A DNA stretch of 64,000 nt from JACVRW01 sp963728495 (GTDB taxonomy: Bacteria; Actinomycetota; Thermoleophilia; Solirubrobacterales; Thermoleophilaceae). Positions 10,358 to 18,037 of this stretch are shown piece after piece. The translations under genes were made by a program, and so were the position numbers. The stretch lies in the NCBI GenBank assembly GCA_963728495.1, contig CAVSKI010000009.1, positions 62,001-126,000 on the forward strand, written 5' to 3'. The stretch's first letter is position 1. Each line of letters starts with the position of its first letter. The notes under the pieces are model-generated. The model made no database searches. It worked only from the letters and a program-made list of their open reading frames with translations, and was not told where the DNA came from.

Positions 10358-11152
10358 ATGACACGGATCGTCTGGGCCACCATGCTCTACGCGCTCCTGG
10401 CGACGCTCGTGCTGGCCGCGCCGCTGGCCGCGTCCGAGGAGGCGCAACCGGAGCAGGCGCAACCGGAGCAGGCGCCACCCGAGCAGACGGTGGTGGAGGA
10501 AGTGGTCCCGCCGCCGGCCGAACCGGAGGTGGCGGCTCCGGAGGTCGAGGCCGTGCCCGCGGCGCCCGAGCCCGCGCCCGAGCCTGCGGCGCCCGCGCCT
10601 CAGCCCCCGCCGGAGCCGAGCCAGGTGGTTGACACCGTCCCGGTAGAGAAGCCCCGGGAAAAGGCACCGCTGGCGATCGCCAGGGCCGCGGCGTCCGGAA
10701 GCGTCACGATCAGCGACTTCCAGTTCGCGCCCGGCTCGATCACGGTCGAGGTGGGGGACACCGTCACCTGGACGAACGCCGGGCCGACGGCGCACTCGGC
10801 CACCGGGGACAGCTTCGACACCGGCATCTTCAGCAAGGGCCAGAGCCGCTCGGAGACCTTCAACGAGGCGGGCACCTTCTCGTACATATGCACGCCGCAT
10901 CCGCAGATGAAGGGCACGGTGACGGTGCAGGCGGCGGCGCAGGGTGGCGACGACACGAGCTCCGACGGATCGGACGGCACTGCCACGGACACGGGCTCAG
11001 CGGTCACGGATGACAGCGGCACCGCGGCCGAAAGCAGCAGTGTCGCGACACTCCCGGCCACCGGTCTCGACGCCGGGGGCCTGCTGCTCCTGGGGTTGAT
11101 GGCGCTCGGCCTGGGCGCATTCCTGCGCCATCGCGCTGTTGGCACGGGGTAA
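10358..11152 (+). CDS. sortase-anchored cupredoxin (plastocyanin-like, LPATG)
   Basis: A 264-residue wall protein. A signal peptide (1-25) is followed by a Pro/Glu/Ala-rich stalk (about 26-105) that includes three 15-bp DNA repeats (10442-10486) encoding AQPEQ-type units. The cupredoxin domain (about 115-192) has a full type-1 copper set: H146, C178, H181 and M184 in YICTPHPQMKG. After a Ser/Asp-rich spacer come LPATG (232-236), a hydrophobic stretch and an RHR tail, the layout of a sortase substrate. It should carry electrons or bind copper at the cell surface. No sortase gene is in the window. ATG 10358 starts its own signal peptide, arguing for a separate gene despite the open frame from upstream. 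Confidence 0.8.
   Translation: MTRIVWATMLYALLATLVLAAPLAASEEAQPEQAQPEQAPPEQTVVEEVVPPPAEPEVAAPEVEAVPAAPEPAPEPAAPAPQPPPEPSQVVDTVPVEKPREKAPLAIARAAASGSVTISDFQFAPGSITVEVGDTVTWTNAGPTAHSATGDSFDTGIFSKGQSRSETFNEAGTFSYICTPHPQMKGTVTVQAAAQGGDDTSSDGSDGTATDTGSAVTDDSGTAAESSSVATLPATGLDAGGLLLLGLMALGLGAFLRHRAVGTG
10442..10486 (+). repeat. three 15-bp tandem repeats in the cupredoxin stalk
   Basis: Three successive 15-base units (GCGCAACCGGAGCAG twice, then a variant GCGCCACCCGAGCAG) encode AQPEQ, AQPEQ and APPEQ. The repeat lengthens the Pro/Glu-rich wall-spanning stalk and could vary in copy number between strains. Confidence 0.7.
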
Positions 11153-11161
11153 TCTGGCGGC

Positions 11162-11560
11162 GTGAACCGCCGCAAGATCCGTGTGGTTGTGGCCAAGCCT
11201 GGCCTCGATGGCCACGACCGCGGCGCCAAGATCATCGCCCGCGCGCTGCGCGATGCGGGCATGGAGGTCATCTACACCGGTCTGCACCAGACGCCCGAGC
11301 AGATCGTCGAGACGGTGCTTCAGGAGGACGCCGACGCGGTCGGCCTGTCGATCCTCTCGGGCGCGCACATGACGCTCGTCCCCCGCATCGCCGACCTGCT
11401 CAAGCAGGAGGGCGCCGAGGACGTGGTGCTCGTGCTCGGGGGCACGATTCCCAACGACGACATCGCCGAGCTCAAGGAGCTGGGCGTGGCCGAGGTGTTC
11501 ACGCCCGGTGCCCCCGTGCAGGGCATCATCGATTACATCAAGCAGGCTGTGCCTGCGTGA
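11162..11560 (+). CDS. icmB: isobutyryl-CoA mutase-type small (B12-binding) subunit
   Basis: A 132-residue stand-alone cobalamin-binding subunit. The base-off/His-on motif DGHDRG (about residues 17-22) supplies the axial His, with the LSILSGAH and LVLGGTIPNDD loops typical of the Rossmann-like B12 fold. Its length matches IcmB (about 136), and it should assemble with the icmA product encoded 2.4 kb upstream. Start is GTG 11162, 9 bases behind the cupredoxin stop, so it may be transcribed with that gene. Its 3' end overlaps the convergent MarR gene by 23 bp. Confidence 0.88.
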   Translation: MNRRKIRVVVAKPGLDGHDRGAKIIARALRDAGMEVIYTGLHQTPEQIVETVLQEDADAVGLSILSGAHMTLVPRIADLLKQEGAEDVVLVLGGTIPNDDIAELKELGVAEVFTPGAPVQGIIDYIKQAVPA

Positions 11561-11981
11561 CGCCCTGAAGCTCTAGGAGAGTCTCCCGAAACTGGGCGTA
11601 GCGCTCCTCGCCGATGTCCTCGGCGAAGCGGCCCTCGATGTCGTCGAAGATCTCCTGTGAAGCGGTCAGGGCCTCCCGGCCGTGGGGAGTCAGCTGGATG
11701 ATCTTCGCGCGCCGGTCCGCCGGGTCGGCCACCCGCTCGACGAACCCCAGCTTCTGAAGATCCGCCACCGCCTCGCCGACCGATTGCTTGGTGAAGCCCG
11801 AGCGCGCGGCAAGGTCCGTGAGTCGCGAGCCCTCGTCATCGATGTTCCCGAACACGCAGCCGTGGGCCGGCCGCAGCTCCCCGAAGCCGAGCGCGGCCAG
11901 CCGGGCGAAGAGCTCGGCCCCAACGGCGTCTCTGACTTGGCCCAGAAGGGCTATGAGGGGGAGATCTCGTTGTGTGTCCAT
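11538..11981 (-). CDS. MarR family transcriptional regulator
   Basis: About 147 residues with a winged-helix core. The recognition region TDLAARSGFTKQSVGEAVADLQKLGFVERV is followed by the wing DPADRRAKIIQLTPHG with the conserved D-x-R-A/R residues. Long flanking helices for dimerisation complete the fold. It is divergently transcribed from an MFS efflux gene across an 85-bp spacer that contains two copies of a 12-base motif (see operator), the classic MarR-efflux arrangement. It most likely represses itself and the pump and is relieved by a small aromatic or lipophilic compound. ATG 11981 is used; a GTG two codons upstream is possible. Confidence 0.87.
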   Translation of the reverse strand: MDTQRDLPLIALLGQVRDAVGAELFARLAALGFGELRPAHGCVFGNIDDEGSRLTDLAARSGFTKQSVGEAVADLQKLGFVERVADPADRRAKIIQLTPHGREALTASQEIFDDIEGRFAEDIGEERYAQFRETLLELQGVTQAQPA

Positions 11982-11993
11982 CGTCACAGTTGG

Positions 11994-12043
11994 TCAGGCA
12001 GCCTGATGATTATGGTACGGTGATCTGACAAGGCTACCTGACT
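11994..12043 (+). promoter_or_regulatory. paired candidate MarR operators between marR and the MFS gene
   Basis: Site 1 at 11994-12006 is a perfect dyad TCAGGC-A-GCCTGA. Site 2 at 12026-12043 carries GTCAGGTAGCCT on the minus strand, matching 11 of 12 bases of GTCAGGCAGCCT at site 1. Both fall between the divergent starts, where binding could block both promoters. Assignment to the MarR protein is by position. Confidence 0.55.
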
Positions 12044-12066
12044 AATTCTAGCTGGAGGAATTCGAA

Positions 12067-13647
12067 ATGCAACGCAAATGGTGGACATTGCTCGCGGTGA
12101 GCGTGGCCACGTTCATGCTCCTGCTCGACATCACCGTGGTCAACACGGCGCTACCGGCGATCCAGGAGGACCTCAACGCAAGCTTCACCGAGCTTCAGTG
12201 GGTGATCGACGCCTACACGCTGGCCCTGGCCGCGCTCGTGCTTACGGCCGGCTCGCTGGCCGATCGGCTCGGGCGCCGGCGCGTCTTTGCTGTTGGCCTC
12301 GGGATCTTCTCGGTGGCCTCGCTGGCCGCCGGCCTGGCTCCTGATCCCACCTTCCTGAACATCTCCCGCGCCGTGCAGGGCATCGGAGGAGCGATTCTCT
12401 TCGCAGTCTCGCTGGCGCTCGTGGCCCAGGAGTTCCCGGCCGGCCGCGAACGCGGCACGGCGATGGGCATCTACGGCGCCACCATCGGCATGTCGGTGGC
12501 GATAGGACCGCTCGTGGGTGGTGCGCTCGTCGACTCCCTGGGCTGGGAATGGGTCTTCTTCATCAACGTGCCGGTGGGTATCGCGGCGATCGCCGTGACC
12601 TACACGAAGCTGCGCGAGAGCCGCGACCCCAACGCCACGCGTGTGGACTGGGCCGGGCTGGCGACCTTCAGCTCGGCGCTCTTCCTGCTCGTCTTCGCGC
12701 TCCTGCGGGGCAACGAGGAGGGCTGGGGCAGCACGTTCATCGTGTCGCTGCTCGGCGCCGCGGCTGCCCTGATGGTTGCGTTCGTGTTCATCGAGAGCCG
12801 CGTGAAGCAGCCGATGTTGCCGCTGCGGCTGTTCCGCAAGCCCGCCTTCACCGGCGTGCAGCTGGCCGCGATGGGCGTATCGGCCTCGATGTTCGCGCTG
12901 TTCCTGTACATCACGTTCTACCTGCAGAACCATCTCGGGCATTCGCCGCTCGAGGCGGGGTTGATCTACCTGCCGTTCACGGTGGTCAGCTTCTTCACCG
13001 CCGCGGCCGGCGGGGCGCTGCTGGGCCGCCTGCCCGCACGGGTGATCATGTCCGTCGGGCTCGGCCTGACCGGCGTGGGCCTGCTGTTGATGGGCGGCAT
13101 CGACCCGACCGACGAATGGACCGCCTTGCTGGGCGGCTTCCTCGTGGCCGGCGCCGGCGTGGGCCTGCTCAATCCGGTGATCGCCGACGTGGCCCTGAGC
13201 GTGGTGCCCAAGGAGCAGAGCGGCATGGCCGCGGGCATCAACGACACATTCCGGCAGGTCGGAATCGCCGTGGGAATCGCGGCCTGGGGAGCGATCTTCC
13301 TCAGCCGCGGCGCCTCGGAGGTCGAGCAGCTGGCAGCGGGCACGCCCGCGGCGACCGGCGAGCGGCCGCGGCAGCTGATCGAGGCCGCCTCCTCGGGGAA
13401 CCTCGACACGGCCGTGGCCTCTGTGCCTCCCGGGGCTCGCGAAACGGTGACCGACGCCGCCGGGGCGGGCTTCATCTCCGGGCTGAACGAGATCGTGATG
13501 CTCGGAGGGGTCATGTCGCTGGCCGCGGCCATCGTGGCGCTCTGGCTGGTGCGTGAGCGCGACATCGAGCGCGAGGCGCCGATCGAGCTGGAGGCGCCGC
13601 AGGTGGCGCCCCGAGGCGAGCGGCTGCCGGAGCCGGCGGCCGCCTGA
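12067..13647 (+). CDS. MFS drug efflux transporter, DHA2 (EmrB/QacA) family
   Basis: A 526-residue inner-membrane proton antiporter with about 14 hydrophobic segments, the DHA2 layout. Visible signatures are motif D1/N-terminal LLDITVVNTALPAIQEDL, motif A GSLADRLGRRRVF, and motif C IGPLVGGALVDSLGWEWVFFINVPVG. GGAGGA (12054-12059) lies at good distance from ATG 12067. The last 30 residues are a charged cytoplasmic tail. It sits downstream of the divergent MarR gene and probably exports the compound that gene senses. Substrate cannot be told from sequence. Confidence 0.92.
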   Translation: MQRKWWTLLAVSVATFMLLLDITVVNTALPAIQEDLNASFTELQWVIDAYTLALAALVLTAGSLADRLGRRRVFAVGLGIFSVASLAAGLAPDPTFLNISRAVQGIGGAILFAVSLALVAQEFPAGRERGTAMGIYGATIGMSVAIGPLVGGALVDSLGWEWVFFINVPVGIAAIAVTYTKLRESRDPNATRVDWAGLATFSSALFLLVFALLRGNEEGWGSTFIVSLLGAAAALMVAFVFIESRVKQPMLPLRLFRKPAFTGVQLAAMGVSASMFALFLYITFYLQNHLGHSPLEAGLIYLPFTVVSFFTAAAGGALLGRLPARVIMSVGLGLTGVGLLLMGGIDPTDEWTALLGGFLVAGAGVGLLNPVIADVALSVVPKEQSGMAAGINDTFRQVGIAVGIAAWGAIFLSRGASEVEQLAAGTPAATGERPRQLIEAASSGNLDTAVASVPPGARETVTDAAGAGFISGLNEIVMLGGVMSLAAAIVALWLVRERDIEREAPIELEAPQVAPRGERLPEPAAA

Positions 13648-13676
13648 GCGGCCCGGCTGGACTTGGCGCGCGGGGC

Positions 13677-13705
13677 GATTGACTCGTCAGTCAATCGAGT
13701 AACAT
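13677..13705 (+). promoter_or_regulatory. etf promoter overlapped by a perfect dyad operator
   Basis: The arms GATTGACT (13677-13684) and AGTCAATC (13689-13696) form a perfect 8-bp inverted repeat with a 4-base centre. The left arm contains a -35-like TTGACT (13679-13684). A -10-like TAACAT lies at 13700-13705, spacer 15. A regulator on the dyad would sit over the -35 element and shut off etfBA. The form resembles TetR-type fatty-acid-degradation operators, but no partner regulator is identified. Confidence 0.55.
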
Positions 13706-13755
13706 GGCGGGTCGCCGTGAGGCCCGCCAGGCCCCGCGCGCCAAGGATCGCCGGT

Positions 13756-13778
13756 CGCACCCGGCTCCGCCGGGTGCG
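13756..13778 (+). other. strong hairpin in the etfB leader
   Basis: Perfect 10-bp stem CGCACCCGGC / GCCGGGTGCG with a 3-base loop, lying between the predicted promoter and the etfB ribosome site (GAAGGAG, 13793-13799). It could stabilise the leader or act as an attenuator. No U-tract follows. Confidence 0.5.
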
Positions 13779-13809
13779 AGCCGGAACAGAATGAAGGAGA
13801 AAGGCTTCC

Positions 13810-14604
13810 GTGAAGATCTGCGTCCTCGTCAAAGAGGTGCCCGACGCGGCGGTTGAGAAGCGCATGGACGATGGCTCCAAGCGCCTCGACCGCTCGGGCG
13901 AGAAGAACCTCAACCCCTTCGACACGCACGCCATCGAGGCGGCGATGCAGATCCGCGAGGGAGGCGATATCGAGGTCGACGAGGTCGTCGCTGTGACCAT
14001 GGGGCCCGAGTCGGCCGTCCGCGCGCTGCACAAGGCGGTGTCGCTGGGGGCGGACCGGTCGGTGCACCTGACCGACGAGGCTCTGGCCGGCTCTGACGTG
14101 TGCGCCACCGGCTACGCGCTGGCCAAGGTGCTCGAGTCCGAGTCGCCCGACATCGTTCTGCTCGGCCAGCAGTCAGACGACGGCGAGTGCTACACGATCG
14201 GCGCCGTGGTGGCCGACCACCTCAAGATGCCCTCGCTCACCCAGGTCATAAAGATCGACGTGGAGAACGGCAAGCTGCGCTGCGAGCGCCAGGCCGAGTA
14301 CGGCTACGACACGGTGGAGATCGAGCTGCCGGCGGTTATCTCGGTGGGGGACGCGATCAACGAGCCCCGTTACCCGTCGCTCAAGGCGATCATGGGGGCG
14401 AAGAAGAAGCCGCTCGACACGAGGGCGACCGGCGACGTTGGCATCGAGTCGGACCAGGTGGGCGAGGGCGGCTCGAAGACCACGGTCCTGGCCGTGAACC
14501 CGCCGGCCGACAAGGCGGCCGGCGAGCTGATCGAGGACGAGGACACGGGCGAGACGGTCGAGAAGATCATCAGCTGGCTCGAGGAAAGGAAGCTGTTGGC
14601 CTGA
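13810..14604 (+). CDS. etfB: electron transfer flavoprotein, beta subunit
   Basis: A 264-residue EtfB/FixA. It starts MKICVLVKEVPDAAVEKR, has the AMP-binding loop region around LLGQQSDDGECYTIGAVVADHLKMP in pieces, and the beta-subunit signature VENGKLRCERQAEYGYDTVEIELPAVISV region. With EtfA it forms the soluble FAD/AMP heterodimer that takes electrons from acyl-CoA dehydrogenases and passes them to ETF:quinone oxidoreductase, whose gene follows. GTG 13810 has a strong GAAGGAG 10 bases upstream. A 163-bp spacer with no recognised feature separates it from etfA. Confidence 0.93.
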   Translation: MKICVLVKEVPDAAVEKRMDDGSKRLDRSGEKNLNPFDTHAIEAAMQIREGGDIEVDEVVAVTMGPESAVRALHKAVSLGADRSVHLTDEALAGSDVCATGYALAKVLESESPDIVLLGQQSDDGECYTIGAVVADHLKMPSLTQVIKIDVENGKLRCERQAEYGYDTVEIELPAVISVGDAINEPRYPSLKAIMGAKKKPLDTRATGDVGIESDQVGEGGSKTTVLAVNPPADKAAGELIEDEDTGETVEKIISWLEERKLLA

Positions 14605-14767
14605 TGTCCCTTCCGCGACCAGCGCACCCGTGGATGACGCGCCAGGCCGGCGCATCTCGTCGTCCTCGGATTCGTCCGGGCATTCCATGCCCGCACTCAC
14701 CCTGCGTCCTCGATCTGCTTGGCCTGGCCCGCCCCCACGGGCACGCTGGCCACGAAAGGAACATCGC

Positions 14768-15742
14768 ATGAGCGGGATCCTCGTCTACGCACTTCACTAC
14801 GAGGGCGAGTTCAACAAGAACTCGCTCGGGGCCGTGTCGGAGGGAGCCAAGCTGGCCAAGGAGATCGGCGGCGAGTGCGCCGCGGCCGTGGTCGGCGGTG
14901 ACGACCTGACCGACGACCTGTGCGCCTCGCTGGGCAAGTACGGGGCCACCAAGGTGTTCCGGGCAAAGGCTCCCGAGGGGCTGGCTCAGCCCGTGGTCGA
15001 CGTGATGGCCAAGGTCATCCAGGACAACGACTTCGGCTACGCGCTGTTCGGCGGTGGCCTGCTCGGCTTCGAGATCGGCGCCGGCCTCACGGCGCGCCTC
15101 AACGCCGGCGTGACCATGGAGGTGACCGCGGTCAAGGCCCAGGACGGCGGCCTCGTGGCTGAGCGCCCGATCCTGCAGGACTCGGCGATCGTCGACGTGG
15201 GCTACGTCGGCGACACCGGAATCATCATCGGCCGCCTCAACGCCTTCGACATCGCCGAGAACGGCGACGGCGCGGCCGAGGTCGTGGACGTCGATGTCCA
15301 GCTGGAGGAGCACTCCACGAAGGCCGTGATGGTCAAGCGCGGCGAGCAGCGCGGCGCCGACGTGAACATCGAGGACGCCGAGATCCTGGTGGCCGGGGGC
15401 CGCGGGCTGGGCAAGGCCGAGGGCTTCGAGGCCTGCGAGGAGCTGGCCGATGCGCTCGGCGGCGCGGTGGCCGCGACCCGCGCGGTGGTCGACGCCGGCT
15501 GGTATCCCTACGCCGCCCAGATCGGGCAGACGGGCAAGACTGTCGCGCCCAAGCTGTATCTGGCGGCGGGCATCTCGGGGGCGATCCAGCACAAGGTCGG
15601 CATGCAGAACGCCGAGAACATCGTCGCGATCAACAAGGACCCCAACGCGCCGATCTTCGAGTTCTCGGACCTCGGTGTGGTGGGCGATCTGAACAAGATC
15701 CTGCCCAAGCTCACCGACGCCGTGAAGTCCAAGAAGGGCTAG
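14768..15742 (+). CDS. etfA: electron transfer flavoprotein, alpha subunit
   Basis: A 324-residue EtfA/FixB. The N-terminal domain starts MSGILVYALHYEGEFNKNS. The C-terminal FAD domain shows LVAGGRGLGKAEGFEACEELA, AATRAVVDAGWYPYAAQIGQTGK, VAPKLYLAAGISGAIQHKVGM and the NKDPNAPIFEFSDLGVVGD signature. ATG 14768 follows GAAAGGA (14754-14760). The longer open frame upstream has no family match. The ETF-QO gene begins 9 bases after its stop, so etfB-etfA-ETF-QO form one electron-delivery operon. Confidence 0.95.
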   Translation: MSGILVYALHYEGEFNKNSLGAVSEGAKLAKEIGGECAAAVVGGDDLTDDLCASLGKYGATKVFRAKAPEGLAQPVVDVMAKVIQDNDFGYALFGGGLLGFEIGAGLTARLNAGVTMEVTAVKAQDGGLVAERPILQDSAIVDVGYVGDTGIIIGRLNAFDIAENGDGAAEVVDVDVQLEEHSTKAVMVKRGEQRGADVNIEDAEILVAGGRGLGKAEGFEACEELADALGGAVAATRAVVDAGWYPYAAQIGQTGKTVAPKLYLAAGISGAIQHKVGMQNAENIVAINKDPNAPIFEFSDLGVVGDLNKILPKLTDAVKSKKG

Positions 15743-15751
15743 AGGGCACGA

Positions 15752-17486
15752 GTGTCAACGGCGCCCATCGAGTTTCCGCCGCCGGTCGACTCGGCCAGGG
15801 AGTTCGTGGGATCGCCGACCGATCCCGAGGATGAGCGGATCGAGGTGGGCGTGGCGATCGTCGGCGGCGGTCCGGCCGGCCTGGCCTGCGCCATACGCCT
15901 GAGTCAGCTGCTGGCCGAGGACGAGGCGCTGATGGAGTCGCTGGGCGAGGTACCGATCGCGTTGGTGGAGAAGGGCAAGACGCCGGGCTCTCACCTGTTG
16001 TCCGGGGCGATGATGAAGCCGTCGGCGATGAAGAAGCTCTTCCCGGATCTGTCCGAGGAGGACTGGCCGACGTACGGCACGGTGGCCAAGGACGCGGTCT
16101 ACCTGCTGCCCAACCGAAAGCGGGCGATCCCGCTCAAGCCGACCCCGCCGCCCTTCCGAAACCACGGCAACCACATGACCTCGGTGGCCCAGCTGGGCCG
16201 CTGGATGTCCGAGCAGGCCGAGGAGGCCGGCGTGTACATCCTCGGTGAGACCGCCGCGGCGAAGCTGCTGGTGGAGGACGGCCGCGTGGTGGGAGTGCGC
16301 TCTGGCGACAAGGGCCGCGACCGCGAGGGCGACAAGCTGTCGAACTTCGAGCCCGGCGCCGATCTCATCGCCAAGGCCACCGTCCTCTGCGAAGGCACCC
16401 AGGGTCACCTGACCGGAGCGGCGATCCGCCACTTCGAACTGGGATCCGAGTACCCTCAGCAGTGGGAGCTCGGGGTCAAGGAGGTCTGGGAGGTGGAGAA
16501 GCCGCTCGACCGTGTGGTGCACACGATGGGCTGGCCGCTTCGCTTCGCGGCCAAGTACCGCGAGTTCGGCGGCTCGTTCATCTACCCGATGGGCGAGGAC
16601 AAGGTCTCGATGGGGTTCGTCACCGGCCTCGACTACCGCGATGCGCGCTTCTCGGTACACGACGCGCTGCAGGAGCTGAAGGGCCATCCGCTGGTGGCGG
16701 AGATCATCGAGGGCGGCAAGCGGATCGGTTGGGGAGCCAAGACGCTGCCCTCGGGTGGCTATTGGGCGCGGCCGAGCCGGCTATGGGCGCCGGGCATGGT
16801 CATCTGCGGCGACGCCGCGGGCATGGTCAACGTGCCGACGTTGAAGGGCGTCCACTACGCGATGCACGCCGGGATGTTCGCCGCCGAGGCGATCGCCGAG
16901 CGTCTGAAGGCCGGCCGCGACTGCGACGACCTCTCCAGCTACGCCGCCAAGGTCGAGGGGTCGGAGATCGAGAAGGACACCTACCGGTCGCGCAACATGC
17001 GCCAGCCCTTTGCGCGTGGCTTCCTGGTCGGCGGCGCGGTGGCCAACATGATGGAGATCTCCGGCGGGCGCTTCCCCGGCGGGCGCTGGGCCACCCACGA
17101 CGACGCCACGGTCGACGTGTTCATAGGCCCCGAGCGCGACTACCCCAAGCCCGACGGCAAAACGACGTTCGACAAGCTCTCCTCGGTGTTCGCCTCCGGC
17201 AACGCCACCCGCGACGACGCGCCCAACCACATCCGCATCCAGGACAAGGTGCCGCTCGAGGTGGCGCTGATGTGGCAGAACATGTGCCCCGCGCAGGTCT
17301 ACGAGGTGCCCGAGGAAGAACTCGAGGCCGCGAGCACCGAACGGCAACGGCAAGCTGGACGGCAAGCACGAGGTGCGCATGCAGGTGACGCCCTCCAACT
17401 GCGTGCAGTGCGGGGCGATCACCGCCAAGGGCGGACGGCTGACGCCGCCCGAAGGTGGCGACGGCCCGAACTACCAGGCCACCTGA
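15752..17486 (+). CDS. electron transfer flavoprotein-quinone oxidoreductase (frameshifted 3' end)
   Basis: A membrane-associated flavoprotein that oxidises ETF and reduces quinone, about 577 residues after correction. The N-terminal FAD dinucleotide fold is VAIVGGGPAGLACAIRL. Other markers are SGAMMKP, GNHMTSVAQLGRWM, FVTGLDYRDA and GDAAGMVNVPTLKGVHYAMHAG. The C-terminal iron-sulfur segment is split: MCPAQVYEV is in the first frame, but NCVQCGAITAKGG and PPEGGDGPNY are one frame over, ending with TGA at 17486. One extra base near 17,338 explains this. The usual CxxCxxC reads CVQCGAI, so one cluster cysteine appears replaced. Starts at GTG 15752, 9 bases behind etfA. Confidence 0.85.
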
Positions 17487-17535
17487 GCGCCGCAGCCCGC
17501 CGCCCCGGGGGGCGAACTCAGCAGCGCTGATGGAG

Positions 17536-18018
17536 TCAGCGCTCGAGCCCGTGCTCCTCGATCAGCCGCCCGCGCGACTCCCGGTCCATCCGGAGTCCGT
17601 ATTTCTCCTGGATGGTGCCCAGCTTCTTGAAGTCCGGCGGGCCCGCCGCTGATAGCACCGGGGCCATCTCGACGAAGTAGCTCGCAAACGCTGGAGGGGA
17701 GATCAGCTCGAGCAGCCGCGCTTCCTCGTCGCCGGCGTTCCAGAAGGCGTGGGGGACTCCGCGGGGCTTTGCGACCAGCTGGCCGGGCCCGGCCTCGGTG
17801 ACCTCGTCGCCGACCTGAACTCCCACGCGCCCGGCCAAGACGTAGGAGAACTCGTCCTCTCGCTCATGCACGTGCGTCGGCGCGGCGAGAGTGCGAGGCG
17901 GGATGGTGTGCTCGAGGAGGGCGAACTGCTCTTGTGTGTCTTCGCCGCGGAGCAGGTACCTGGTGCCGAGGCCGGGGAAATCTGCTCGTTCGCCTTGGTC
18001 TGAAGAGATGACTTGCAT
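17536..18018 (-). CDS. cupin-domain protein
   Basis: A 160-residue single-cupin protein. Motif 1 HVHEREDEFSYVLAGRVGVQVGDE gives the metal-binding His, His and Glu, and motif 2 GQLVAKPRGVPHAFWNAG gives the last His, so a metal site is likely. Many such proteins are dioxygenases or isomerases, or small-molecule sensors; the exact reaction is not evident. It is divergent from a TetR gene across only 19 bp. The shared region probably lets that regulator control both genes. Confidence 0.82.
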   Translation of the reverse strand: MQVISSDQGERADFPGLGTRYLLRGEDTQEQFALLEHTIPPRTLAAPTHVHEREDEFSYVLAGRVGVQVGDEVTEAGPGQLVAKPRGVPHAFWNAGDEEARLLELISPPAFASYFVEMAPVLSAAGPPDFKKLGTIQEKYGLRMDRESRGRLIEEHGLER

Positions 18019-18037
18019 GCCGCCAAGCTATATTTGA

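Noticed and set aside
8885..11152. One 756-residue protein joining the PxKF protein and the cupredoxin
   Set aside because: The PxKF ending is readable one frame over with a stop at 10,316, and the second part has its own ATG and signal peptide. The fusion comes from a one-base shift.
12067..12240. A distinct -35/-10 promoter for the MFS gene
   Set aside because: Several hexamer-like sequences occur before the gene but none with a workable 15-19-base spacer, so no promoter was called.
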